Both the position numbers and the translations under genes were made by a program. This document shows, in pieces, positions 10,216-17,418 of a stretch of DNA of 21,309 bases (position 1 is its first letter; each line of letters begins with the position of its first letter). The notes beneath the pieces were generated by a model that was not told the origin of the DNA, ran no database searches, and was given only the letters and a program-made list of their open reading frames with translations. The stretch covers positions 1 to 21,309 of the IMG/VR virus record IMGVR_UViG_3300004807_000153; one strand, given 5' to 3'. Source of the DNA: a virus.

Positions 10216-10590
10216 TTAATTAGTGGTAAGAGTTTGACTGTTGTTGTCGAAATTTAACAGTAGAGTTTCACTTTGATTTGTTGGAATATAGTTCAAAGTG
10301 AGTTGGATCTGTATTCCGTTAGACTGTTGACTGACCTGTATCCGAGTCGCCGACAATCTTGGATCGTAACCAACGATTCGGGTTATGTCGTCGGTGATAG
10401 TGGTTTGTACAGTTTCGGTTAACGGTTCAAACAATTGGCTCCAGATAATGGTGCCAAAATTTGGTTGCATTAGCTTTTCGCCTTTTCGAATTTGAAAATA
10501 GTTGAGCAGGTCCTGTTTGGCCAAGGCAAAATTAGTAAGAGTGTACTTCTTTTTATTGACCAATGTGCTGAATCCGTTATAAGTTGCCAT
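10216..10590 (-). CDS. gp25: Baseplate wedge subunit gp25-like (GPW/gp25 family)
   Basis: This 124-residue protein has the length and layout of the GPW/gp25 family, a small baseplate wedge protein conserved across contractile injection systems that helps start sheath assembly. The N-terminus (Y-N-G-F-S-T-L-V) leads into the helix KQDLLNYFQIRKGEKLM (about 25-41). The core motif P-N-F-G-T-I-I-W-S-Q-L-F-E-P follows (about 43-56), then a helix with I-x-R-I-V-G-Y-D-P-R (about 70-79) and C-terminal strands ending N-Y-I-P-T-N-Q-S-E. The order gp25 then gp6 is as in many T4-like phages. There is no clear Shine-Dalgarno. Instead a late-promoter-like ATAAATA ends about 8 nt before the ATG. Confidence 0.92.
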   Translation of the reverse strand: MATYNGFSTLVNKKKYTLTNFALAKQDLLNYFQIRKGEKLMQPNFGTIIWSQLFEPLTETVQTTITDDITRIVGYDPRLSATRIQVSQQSNGIQIQLTLNYIPTNQSETLLLNFDNNSQTLTTN

Positions 10591-10593
10591 AGT

Positions 10594-10602
10594 TATATTT
10601 AT
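10594..10602 (-). promoter_or_regulatory. Late-promoter-like ATAAATA before gp25
   Basis: The minus strand reads CATAAATAT, one base from the T4 late consensus TATAAATA. It spans the stop codon of the upstream lysozyme-like gene and lies just before the gp25 ATG at 10590, which has no Shine-Dalgarno. If used, the transcript would start at or within a few bases of the ATG. AT-rich sequence makes chance matches common. Confidence 0.35.
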
Positions 10603-11264
10603 GTGCTCAAAACTGTGATGGCATATCTGCCACTGTTGTACGAGTTAGCGCCTGCTCCTATATTGTAATACCTCCAGGCCCAGGCGCCGGTACCACTGGA
10701 TTGATTTACTGCAGCCGGAGTCCCCACTCCCAAAGTCCATGCAACGTATATCATGCCAGCAACCACATCCGGAGCATCGGTAGTCAATATGGCACCTATA
10801 TTTTTACTGGTCAAATAGATATCCACTAGACGTTGATATGCTAGATGCTCTTGTGCTATTGTGGTAGTTAGGAAACTAGATAAGTTGGTGGTATTATAAA
10901 AGTAATTTTGATAAGCATTTATGCCATTATTGATATAAATTGGATTCCAACAAAAATTGTAATTCACACAGGCGCTACCATAATTCTCATTTGATCCTGC
11001 AATCAGCAGTCCGTAGGCTTCCAGTATAGCACTTGATATTTGATATCTACCCAATTGATTATTGGTGCCAATTAATGAGTAGTTCCAGCCACTGTGATCA
11101 TACCCAATTTGCGCCAGTAGTGCTCGTAGTTCGACGTTGGTTAGAGCCCCAATATTGGCCCAATTTGGCGGCAGCGGCGGAGCAGTGCTTTTGCCCAGCC
11201 AACTTTTTGGTAGTGGGTTTGCTATCCCGATGCCTGCTGATGATTGTATTCCAGAATCGGTCAT
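10599..11264 (-). CDS. Small lysozyme/lytic transglycosylase-like tail protein
   Basis: This 221-residue protein is read from the ATG at 11264, with AGGA 8 nt upstream. A TTG at 11270 would add two residues but is too close to the AGGA. After a Pro-rich leader, residues 43-78 (LTNVELRALLAQIGYDHSGW, then N-Q-L-G-R-Y-Q-I) follow the layout of lysozyme-like transglycosylases: a helix, E-S-x-G, then G-x-Y-Q. About residues 168-180 (VVAGMIYVAWTLGVG) resemble the G-x-x-A-A-x-H-x-x-G segment of phage enzymes of this fold. The usual catalytic Glu is replaced by Asp56 in D-H-S-G, so activity is uncertain. It sits directly behind the gp5 spike, which lacks a lysozyme domain, so it probably supplies or once supplied the wall-cutting function of T4 gp5. 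Fold call inferred from motifs only. Confidence 0.55.
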   Translation of the reverse strand: MTDSGIQSSAGIGIANPLPKSWLGKSTAPPLPPNWANIGALTNVELRALLAQIGYDHSGWNYSLIGTNNQLGRYQISSAILEAYGLLIAGSNENYGSACVNYNFCWNPIYINNGINAYQNYFYNTTNLSSFLTTTIAQEHLAYQRLVDIYLTSKNIGAILTTDAPDVVAGMIYVAWTLGVGTPAAVNQSSGTGAWAWRYYNIGAGANSYNSGRYAITVLST

Positions 11265-11266
11265 GA

Positions 11267-12868
11267 TCAAAATCCTAGTGCGCTTGCGGCACTTGAGCCC
11301 AATCCCACCCCGGCAGCTGCACCAGCACTGGCAGCTGCACCCACTGCAAGTCCGGTTGCAATGGTGCCAATATTGTTTGTGGGAGTGGTCAGTGTGGGTC
11401 TATTACCGGTCTTGGGATCAATCCAGGGTTCGTGCGCAGGTGCATTCAAACAGATGGTTTTTAACGAGCCCGACTGCAAGACCCATTGTTGCCCGTTCCA
11501 GGTAACATCGGGTAAGTTTACTTTTTGTGCCGAGCTGGGTATTCCGCCACCAAGTCCAGGTTTGCCAGTTAAATTGGTCATTGATCCACTGATGTTTGTG
11601 ATTCCGGCACTGCCAAGATTTAGTAAACCGCCAGCAGTCAGACTTGCTATCCCACCGGCGCCTAATGATACTGCTCCAGCGGCTTTTATACTTACATCAG
11701 CAAATGCATTCAATGATATACCAATGGTACTGGTTATCGACACTGCGTTGTCACCGTTGATGCTCACAGTTCCTCCGCCTTGGCTTCCGCCACCACTGTT
11801 GATAAACACGCCTTGATCGCCTTGTAAATTTAATACTCCCTCGGTTCTAATATTGATACCGTTTCGTCCGTACACGTTGATGGTGCCATCGTTGCTGAAT
11901 TCAACCCAATGTGCTCCTGATGCACTGGCAATATACAATATATTTTGTGTGTCGTTCATTAAAATTTGATGTCCGCCTGAAGTTTTTAACCGTATCAATT
12001 GATCTACACCAACGTTGGTTCCGGTTGCGGGGTCTCCGGTGGCGCCGTCATCCATGACAAAACTGTGTCCGCCAATTCTAGCATATACTGCATCGGCACT
12101 TTGTACGCTGGGATCGTTTATGTTTTGATTTATATTACCAGTGATACTTCTACCAGGAGTACTTATACCGTATACGTTGCTGGGACTTTCGCGCATGCTA
12201 CTGCTGCTAATAGCACCACGCACTAGATCGCGATCTAGGCCTTGGTTGATCAGTACACTGGCTTGATAAGGATGTATATATCTTTGAGTATTGACCAAAT
12301 CAGTGAACGCAGTGGGCAATCCGGTGTCATACTCAACAGTGGGCATGGCACTGTTTGCTCCAATGCTTTGATTGTTGTACAAAGGTCCAGTAACATTGCT
12401 AGGCAATGCAGGATCTATTAGACTGTTGCTTTCGCCACCAATGTTTCTACCAAGTGCGGGAACCATCGAATGACTGGGCCCATCGTATTTGCTGCCAATA
12501 TAGATACCGCGATTTCTATCGCCAGCAATAAACATAACAACAACAATGTTTCCGATGTCGGGCGGCACCATCCACATGCCGTAACTCTGTCCCGATGTAT
12601 ATGCTCCAGGAGGTGCAGTTTGCGTGTCGGTTCCGTAAGTTACACCATAAAACGGGCTCACATAACTCACTGTTGCCTGACTATTGGGGTCAGTTTTCAA
12701 TCCGCCCCAATCTGGCACCCAAACACGCATTTGTCCTTGCCGTGTGCCCGGAACCCAGCCAATAACTTCAGCCTCGTACGGTCCTGTATCAAGGTTGTAC
12801 CCAGATTTTGCATCGGCTTTGGCAGTGGGGTCTGCGCCGCGTCTTCTCATGAAACTTGATTTTCCCAT
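11267..12868 (-). CDS. gp5: Baseplate hub spike protein, gp5-like (OB fold plus beta-helix, no lysozyme domain)
   Basis: This 533-residue protein forms the membrane-puncturing spike under the tail tube. Residues about 30-130 form the gp5/VgrG OB fold (YEAEVIGWVPGTRQGQMRVW, then YGMWMVPPDIGNIVVVMFIA, G-D-R-N-R-G-I-Y-I-G). Residues about 264-420 are the beta-helix, starting R-I-G-G-H-S-F-V-M-D-D-G and passing into short repeats (V-S-I-N-G, V-S-I-T, V-S-I-K-A-A). Near the end is L-N-A-P-A-H-E-P-W (474-482), a motif I recall from phage spike and hub proteins. The last 33 residues are almost wholly Gly, Ala, Ser, Leu and Val with GxxxG spacing. T4 gp5 has a lysozyme domain between OB fold and helix; here that place holds a linker with no such motif. 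A strong AAGGA lies 7 nt before the ATG. The gene is 10 nt after the hub gene. Confidence 0.88.
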   Translation of the reverse strand: MGKSSFMRRRGADPTAKADAKSGYNLDTGPYEAEVIGWVPGTRQGQMRVWVPDWGGLKTDPNSQATVSYVSPFYGVTYGTDTQTAPPGAYTSGQSYGMWMVPPDIGNIVVVMFIAGDRNRGIYIGSKYDGPSHSMVPALGRNIGGESNSLIDPALPSNVTGPLYNNQSIGANSAMPTVEYDTGLPTAFTDLVNTQRYIHPYQASVLINQGLDRDLVRGAISSSSMRESPSNVYGISTPGRSITGNINQNINDPSVQSADAVYARIGGHSFVMDDGATGDPATGTNVGVDQLIRLKTSGGHQILMNDTQNILYIASASGAHWVEFSNDGTINVYGRNGINIRTEGVLNLQGDQGVFINSGGGSQGGGTVSINGDNAVSITSTIGISLNAFADVSIKAAGAVSLGAGGIASLTAGGLLNLGSAGITNISGSMTNLTGKPGLGGGIPSSAQKVNLPDVTWNGQQWVLQSGSLKTICLNAPAHEPWIDPKTGNRPTLTTPTNNIGTIATGLAVGAAASAGAAAGVGLGSSAASALGF

Positions 12869-12878
12869 TGATTCGTCC

Positions 12879-15065
12879 TTAGTTGGTGCGTGTGCTGTCA
12901 GTGCTGACCGCAGCTGGAGTTGATGTGTTGGCCGGTATTGCAGTATTGTTTGAATTTAGGGCATTGGTTGTAGTTGATACCGCGGTGCCACCTGTTCTAC
13001 TGCTGTTGCTGTTGATGCCGTTTGACAGTTGTGATGCAGTAATATAATCACTATTCATCAATCTATACAGTTTCAACACTTGAGTAAATTCACTGCCGGT
13101 AAATTGATTGGTAATACTGGCAATTTTGTATAATCCAGTAAACAGGCTTTTATTGGTGCCCGGCAACGGGAACATGAGTCCTTGATTGGTCCAGTCGGTA
13201 TCAATGTCCACACTGCTTTGCACATTCAACTGCACAATCAATGCGCCCACATCCATTCTAATATGTCCGTATGTTTTGGCAAATTGATCGTTTGGTAGCA
13301 CGTCCCAGGAATTGTAATTGCCGCCAACAGTGGGGTCGGGTACATACAACCAATCATCTTGTTTTACCAGTGTAGGATCACCAACAATGGTCAGATCCAC
13401 AGTGATCATGTCTGAGTAGGTGTAACTGAATGTAGATTCAATTGCGTCTGCGGCTGTTGCTTTGTTGCTGTCTTGTCCTAGGCCAAATCCGGTTACTGCT
13501 TTTTGATCAACACCTTGTATACTGTATCTGATGGGATTAAGATTGGGTACTTTTCCAATGGCAGGAACTACCCCGCTTGCGGCTAACCAATTGGGACTTA
13601 GCATCACCATTGGCGCATTGGCCAACACATTGTCTACACCAGTTCCGGCAGTGGTCTGCGTGCTGGTTAAATTATTATTGTAAGCCGCTACCCGAGTATA
13701 CCAAGTGGTATCAAATTGCAACTTAAAATCCACTATGTCTATATTTTTACTGTTGTACAAATAATTGTACTGTTTGACAATGTAGGGTCTGCTGTCGGTC
13801 AAAGATGGCAATGCTGGATGTGCACTGTCAAATATAGGATACTGATGTATACAATATTTAAATTGCACCGGCCAGGTATTGCGTACATCATCGTATGCAG
13901 TTGCAGTTTTTCCACCATTTTTGTTTGTGCCTATGTACTGAGTTTCTAATACGATCCGGTACTTGTTAAAAATTTGCGTCAACGACTGCGAAAACTGCTG
14001 AGCAGCAGTAGCATCTTTAACGTTGTTTTGTTGTAAATTCAGTCCCAGTTGGCCCAATATATATTTAGATTGCAAACAGATTCGATCTATTACTTCGTTT
14101 ATAGAAGTGCCCTTTGGCGCTATAAATGCTTGTACTTGTTGATCCACTGTGGTTGAGGAGGTGGGGTCTCGTTGACTCAGTGGTAAATTGGCAGTGTAAA
14201 CTACTGGACTATTTGCTATCGCAGGATCAATTTTAAACAATATAGAATCTGCCCATTGTACTTTTGAATCTGCTGCTTCGTTTTGCCAATGTTCGTTCAA
14301 TTGATTTGCAAAACTGGTAAGCACATCATTCACTGTTGTGCCCGACATTGTCAATTGCTTGGGACACGAAGCATGTTCGGGATGATATCCTTTGTGACCG
14401 ATAGGAATAAATTCTATTTCGTAACGGCTGCCGCCGTTGTCTACACTGACATTATAACTGACTATTTGTACAGGAAATCGTTTTCTAAATAACGACGTTT
14501 GTCCGGATGGTATTGGATCGCCGTTGTCGTCGTATCCCACAAAATCCAATTGTAACAGATAAGGTTGTTGTGTATGATTTGTGTATTTTTTTGTAGCCGG
14601 ATTCACTGCAGCATACACCAATGCATCTAAAAAAGTAACTCCGTAGGGTTCCATGACCGTCATCTTGCCAGTGATTAAATTGGTATGTTTGGTGGTTGTA
14701 TTGGGAGTCACCAGTGATTCAAATTCCACCGATGATATATAATAGTTCAACCCGCCAGTGCTGGGTAGACGCTGATTGGGATTGGCAGTGTTGTTTGCAT
14801 ATATTCCACCCGATTCAGCTACCACGTAACTGTTGCTCAACGGATCTTGTAATCCAACACCAATATCTATTCCAGTCATTAATTTGTTGTGGTCAGCAGG
14901 ACTCAACCACCATAGGCTCCAGTTGTAGGTCCAACTGGCAAGATTATGCAATGGGTTAGGAATTGGTGACAGTACCGGTATTGGCTTTTTTATATTTCCA
15001 GCGGGAGTAGTACCGGTCGGTATTTGGGTTGTTCCAGTGCCCGACGTTAATTGATTAAATGGCAT
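12879..15065 (-). CDS. Large baseplate hub protein (position and features of gp27)
   Basis: This 728-residue protein begins with a Pro-rich leader and then N-P-L-H-N-L-A-S-W-T-Y-N-W-S-L (37-51), a block I recognise from a large structural protein of marine T4-like phages. The segments Y-Y-I-S-S-V-E-F-E-S-L-V and MTVMEPYGVTFLDALVYAA follow. Near the C-terminus, residues 647-669 (KIASITNQFTGSEFTQVLKL, then Y-R-L) match the ending typical of tail hub proteins of the gp27/VgrG-N type, in which this strand closes a beta barrel. The last ~50 residues are a low-complexity S/T/N tail. It sits one nucleotide after the gp53-like gene and 10 nt before the gp5 spike it would hold, with AGGGG 7 nt before its ATG. 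Hub function is well supported by context; strict homology with T4 gp27 is inferred. Confidence 0.65.
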   Translation of the reverse strand: MPFNQLTSGTGTTQIPTGTTPAGNIKKPIPVLSPIPNPLHNLASWTYNWSLWWLSPADHNKLMTGIDIGVGLQDPLSNSYVVAESGGIYANNTANPNQRLPSTGGLNYYISSVEFESLVTPNTTTKHTNLITGKMTVMEPYGVTFLDALVYAAVNPATKKYTNHTQQPYLLQLDFVGYDDNGDPIPSGQTSLFRKRFPVQIVSYNVSVDNGGSRYEIEFIPIGHKGYHPEHASCPKQLTMSGTTVNDVLTSFANQLNEHWQNEAADSKVQWADSILFKIDPAIANSPVVYTANLPLSQRDPTSSTTVDQQVQAFIAPKGTSINEVIDRICLQSKYILGQLGLNLQQNNVKDATAAQQFSQSLTQIFNKYRIVLETQYIGTNKNGGKTATAYDDVRNTWPVQFKYCIHQYPIFDSAHPALPSLTDSRPYIVKQYNYLYNSKNIDIVDFKLQFDTTWYTRVAAYNNNLTSTQTTAGTGVDNVLANAPMVMLSPNWLAASGVVPAIGKVPNLNPIRYSIQGVDQKAVTGFGLGQDSNKATAADAIESTFSYTYSDMITVDLTIVGDPTLVKQDDWLYVPDPTVGGNYNSWDVLPNDQFAKTYGHIRMDVGALIVQLNVQSSVDIDTDWTNQGLMFPLPGTNKSLFTGLYKIASITNQFTGSEFTQVLKLYRLMNSDYITASQLSNGINSNSSRTGGTAVSTTTNALNSNNTAIPANTSTPAAVSTDSTRTN

Positions 15066-15066
15066 G

Positions 15067-15378
15067 TTATACCCCTAGTGCAGATTTAACGATTGCTCGA
15101 GTAGGAACATATATCACGTTTGGTGCCACAAAACTAAACACTGGATCAATCAAGATATCAGGATTCCGCACCGCAAATATCCACCAAAGATTGGTGTCTT
15201 GGTACATGTCGTAGGCCAACAAGTCTGGCCTACGATTGTAAGGTGGATCAATTTGATAAAGTGCATCAGTTACATCTGGCGGTATAGTTAACGTATTGTA
15301 TCCCCATACATCTAAGAATTGTCCCCAAGTTTGAGTATTAAAGTAAGGACTAGTTGATGCGTATGTGGCAGTAGTCAT
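15067..15378 (-). CDS. gp53: Baseplate wedge protein, gp53-like
   Basis: This 103-residue protein carries the block Y-N-R-R-P-D-L-L-A-Y-D-M-Y (47-59), then N-L-W-W-I-F-A-V-R-N-P-D (63-74), and near the end P-N-V-I-Y-V-P (86-92). This R-P-D, L-W-W, I-x-I-P-type arrangement is that of the gp53 family and related LysM-like tail proteins, which in T4 bind between neighbouring wedges. T4 gp53 is longer (about 196 residues), so this is a compact form. Its ATG overlaps the gp48 stop by one base (TAATG). AGGTGG lies 9 nt upstream. Its stop is one base before the hub gene. Placement between the tube cap and hub genes supports the call. Confidence 0.8.
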   Translation of the reverse strand: MTTATYASTSPYFNTQTWGQFLDVWGYNTLTIPPDVTDALYQIDPPYNRRPDLLAYDMYQDTNLWWIFAVRNPDILIDPVFSFVAPNVIYVPTRAIVKSALGV

Positions 15379-16373
15379 TATAGGAATCCACCTGCACCAG
15401 AAGCACCACCGTTAAGTGGTTTTGTTGTGGCATTAAATGCCGTAGCACTTGAAGGATTACGATTAATCAATGCTCCGCGTGCAAAATCATTGAGATTAAA
15501 GTTGAGACTTTGCGCTTTGCGACTGTAAACTGGTTGTAGTGTCACGTTAACTGTGCTGGTTGTTGGCAAACGTGTGCTGTTCAGCACTGGATTTTGTATG
15601 TAAGGATTGTATGTTAACCCAGGCTCAGGAATGTCCATGTAGTCAACATCGGGCGGCATTGTGTGTTGGAAACTTTTTACCACACAAGGCACATTGGGTA
15701 GATAATATTTGCCGTAGCCGTTCAAGTAAACAATTGGAGGAGGATTACCTGCACTGCCAGTTGCGTCATTTCCAAAAAACATCTTGGTCAAACTTCTAAA
15801 CAAATAGATTGTGGCCAATAGATATTGCCCTTCGTTGACATTTTGTACAGTAAACTCGCCCGAGATGGTTATTTCTCCAACTTCAGAATTTTCATAAAAA
15901 TACTGAGCATAGTTGTTGTGCATTAGTTTTTGTTGTGTGTAATTGGCAGTGTGCGATATTTGCAATTGTGGTGTGTAAGGAAATACTACGCCGACACGTT
16001 GTTGTCCGTCGCTGGTGCCGAACACTGCTCCGGCGCTTTGTACCAGTGCACCTGCTACATTGTTGGTTACTTCGGTCCTTAACGGACTCAGCAAAGTGTT
16101 ACTTGGGTCAGCGTAAAAATAATTGGCATTTGGTGCAAGTGTTATTCTAACTCGCCAGTCTTGGGATGCCTGCGGGGTAAACCCGACAATTGCAGTGGGA
16201 CCGGTGGTATTTTGACTATACTGAAACATTGTGGCCACATTTTGGCGGCTCATGTAGGGATTGAATCCAAATGCCCCTTGAACCGAGTTGGTCGCAGACT
16301 GGGCAATCTGGTTTAAAATACCAGAATTTTGGTTGATTGCATTGTTCAAAGGTTGGTTGGGTAATACTGCCAT
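15378..16373 (-). CDS. gp48: Baseplate tail-tube cap protein, gp48-like (gp48/gp54 family)
   Basis: This 331-residue protein is probably the platform on which the tail tube begins to polymerise. The recognisable core runs from V-V-F-P-Y-T-P-Q-L-Q-I-S-H (129-141), through the H-x-N-Y block (152-155) and I-S-G-E-F-T-V-Q (170-177), to Y-L-F-R-S-L-T-K-M-F-F-G (190-201), P-P-P-I-V-Y-L-N-G-Y-G (211-221) and M-P-P-D-V-D-Y-M (239-246). These are hallmarks of the tube-cap family in T4-like phages. It is the first gene of the minus-strand operon. There is no Shine-Dalgarno before the ATG; a late-promoter motif ends only 3 nt upstream, so the mRNA may be leaderless. A downstream Met41 is possible but would lose a normal-looking N-terminus. 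Confidence 0.85.
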   Translation of the reverse strand: MAVLPNQPLNNAINQNSGILNQIAQSATNSVQGAFGFNPYMSRQNVATMFQYSQNTTGPTAIVGFTPQASQDWRVRITLAPNANYFYADPSNTLLSPLRTEVTNNVAGALVQSAGAVFGTSDGQQRVGVVFPYTPQLQISHTANYTQQKLMHNNYAQYFYENSEVGEITISGEFTVQNVNEGQYLLATIYLFRSLTKMFFGNDATGSAGNPPPIVYLNGYGKYYLPNVPCVVKSFQHTMPPDVDYMDIPEPGLTYNPYIQNPVLNSTRLPTTSTVNVTLQPVYSRKAQSLNFNLNDFARGALINRNPSSATAFNATTKPLNGGASGAGGFL

Positions 16374-16376
16374 ACA

Positions 16377-16388
16377 AGTATTTATTTA
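16377..16388 (-). promoter_or_regulatory. Putative late promoter of the baseplate operon
   Basis: TAAATAAATACT on the minus strand is identical to the motif before gp6 and close to the T4 late consensus TATAAATA. It ends 3 nt before the gp48 ATG, so by T4 spacing transcription would begin on or near the A of the ATG. It overlaps an AT-only inverted repeat (16381-16387 TTTATTT with 16391-16397 AAATAAA). Confidence 0.55.
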
Positions 16389-16430
16389 AAAAATAAACTG
16401 CGTATATAATGTTTTTGTCAAAAAAAAAGG

Positions 16431-16460
16431 TTGACAATCACACGATAAATATGTTAGCAT
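16431..16460 (+). promoter_or_regulatory. Putative sigma70-type promoter of gp55
   Basis: TTGACA at 16431-16436 is a perfect -35 box. TAGCAT at 16455-16460 is the best-placed -10 box (18-bp spacer, four of six consensus bases). Transcription would start near 16467, after the ATG codons at 16409 and 16451 but before the GTG at 16487. A second TATAAT at 16405-16410 has no obvious -35. Confidence 0.45.
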
Positions 16461-16473
16461 ACACTAACTTAAT

Positions 16474-16489
16474 AAAAGGACTAGAGGTG
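16474..16489 (+). promoter_or_regulatory. Ribosome site deciding the gp55 start (AAAAGGA, then GTG)
   Basis: AAAAGGA at 16474-16480 lies 6 nt before GTG 16487-16489. Neither in-frame upstream ATG (16409, 16451) has a well-placed Shine-Dalgarno, and the promoter boxes overlap them. The GTG start puts the protein three residues before NYLNNKD, which aligns with NYVNNKE near the T4 gp55 N-terminus. Confidence 0.5.
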
Positions 16490-17371
16490 CGTCACAACTA
16501 TTTAAACAACAAAGATATCTTAAAGGAAATACATAAAAGTAAAAATTCCTACTGCTATTATGAAACCAAAGATGTCGCCGATTACGACATGATCTTGCCC
16601 AGTTGGGACAAAATAAACAAAAAGAACATCAAGGAAGCAAGACAAAATCGTGCTGATCGACTGACCAAATTGGCACACGAATCAGCCACTGCTGATGGTA
16701 CCAAGCGCAAACTAGACGAATTTGAAGTAAAAATCAAGGACATCAAAGACACTGACGTGATTTTTCGAGTCATGACCTGGGATCATATTCCGGTAGACGA
16801 CATCAAAAGCCGTAAGGCCGCCGTCAAGGCACTAGAGGAAGAAGAAGGGGCAATACCGCGTAGCGAGTACGATGATGACGAACTCGATCTCAGCGGCAAT
16901 ACCAAATATGTCAAAGTCAACTTTCCACCGTTTGAGCACTACAAAGTCAACGAGGCTGGCGAACCGGTGTGTGTGGGTCGCAGTCACTGGAAAGGTGATT
17001 TGCTAACTGGATCGTTTAATCGCATGCATGGACAAATGACTCCCAAATTGGCACACATGTTTATCAAGTTGTGTGAACGCTATGCTACACGTAGCAACTG
17101 GCGCGGTTATACTTACAACGACGAAATGCGTAGTCAGGCACTACTACAATTATCACAGATAGGTCTACAGTTCGATGAATCCAAGAGTCAGAATCCATTC
17201 GCTTACTACACTGCTGCAATTACCAACAGTTTTACTCGAGTTCTCAATATCGAAAAACGCAATCAAAATTTACGAGATGACATAATGGAAATGAACGGAC
17301 TTACCCCAAGTTATACTCGTCAAGGCATGAGTGGCGGTTATTCTGGTGGTGATGGCGGCTACGATGAGTAG
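16487..17371 (+). CDS. gp55: Late-transcription sigma factor, gp55-like (long form)
   Basis: gp55 is the small sigma factor that directs host RNA polymerase to phage late promoters. With the GTG start the protein has 294 residues (320 if begun at ATG 16409, 306 at ATG 16451). Near the N-terminus N-Y-L-N-N-K-D-I-L (4-12) matches N-Y-V-N-N-K-E-L-L of T4 gp55. About residues 191-260 match its core: S-N-W-R-G-Y-T against F-N-F-S-G-Y-T, F-D-E-S-K-S-Q-N-P-F-A-Y against F-D-E-T-K-Y-K-N-P-H-A-Y, then N-S-F-T-R against N-A-F-V-Q. Between them lie roughly 150 residues absent from T4 gp55 (185 residues in all), charged and partly helical. The C-terminus is Gly/Tyr/Asp-rich and lacks the hydrophobic S-L-D-F-L-Y-type clamp-binding end of T4 gp55. 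It is the first plus-strand gene, facing away from the baseplate operon. Confidence 0.88.
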   Translation: MRHNYLNNKDILKEIHKSKNSYCYYETKDVADYDMILPSWDKINKKNIKEARQNRADRLTKLAHESATADGTKRKLDEFEVKIKDIKDTDVIFRVMTWDHIPVDDIKSRKAAVKALEEEEGAIPRSEYDDDELDLSGNTKYVKVNFPPFEHYKVNEAGEPVCVGRSHWKGDLLTGSFNRMHGQMTPKLAHMFIKLCERYATRSNWRGYTYNDEMRSQALLQLSQIGLQFDESKSQNPFAYYTAAITNSFTRVLNIEKRNQNLRDDIMEMNGLTPSYTRQGMSGGYSGGDGGYDE

Positions 17372-17377
17372 ATTACC

Positions 17378-17395
17378 AGTTGCTCTGTAGCAACT
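17378..17395 (+). terminator. Short hairpin after gp55
   Basis: AGTTGCT, CTGT, AGCAACT form a perfect 7-bp stem with a 4-nt loop, 6 nt after the gp55 stop, followed by the T-rich GTTTGTTGT. The stem is modest and the U-tract interrupted, so termination would be weak. It lies where the -35 region of the gp47 promoter would be. Confidence 0.45.
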
Positions 17396-17403
17396 GTTTG
17401 TTG

Positions 17404-17418
17404 TATACTACACATCTA
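17404..17418 (+). promoter_or_regulatory. -10 box directly before gp47
   Basis: TATACT at 17404-17409 ends 8 nt before the gp47 ATG at 17418, in the context TATACTACACATCTATG. There is no Shine-Dalgarno and only a weak -35 (TTGCTC at 17380-17385, 18-bp spacer). Transcription would start at or next to the ATG. The arrangement closely resembles that before gp46. Confidence 0.5.

Noticed and set aside
11265-11270. TTG start for the lysozyme-like gene, overlapping the gp5 stop
   Set aside because: The ATG at 11264 has AGGA at 8 nt; for the TTG the spacing is only about 3 nt.
11033-12923. Plus-strand ORFs up to 190 codons opposite gp5 and the lysozyme-like gene
   Set aside because: Their Pro/Ala-rich translations mirror the Gly/Ala-rich gp5 repeats on the other strand; no family features.
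16405-16410. TATAAT as the gp55 promoter
   Set aside because: It has no matching -35 and would place transcription start only slightly upstream of the better TTGACA; kept as a possible alternative only.
16216-16437. Minus-strand ORF of 73 codons across the gp48 start
   Set aside because: It overlaps the well-supported gp48 in another frame and has no recognisable motif.
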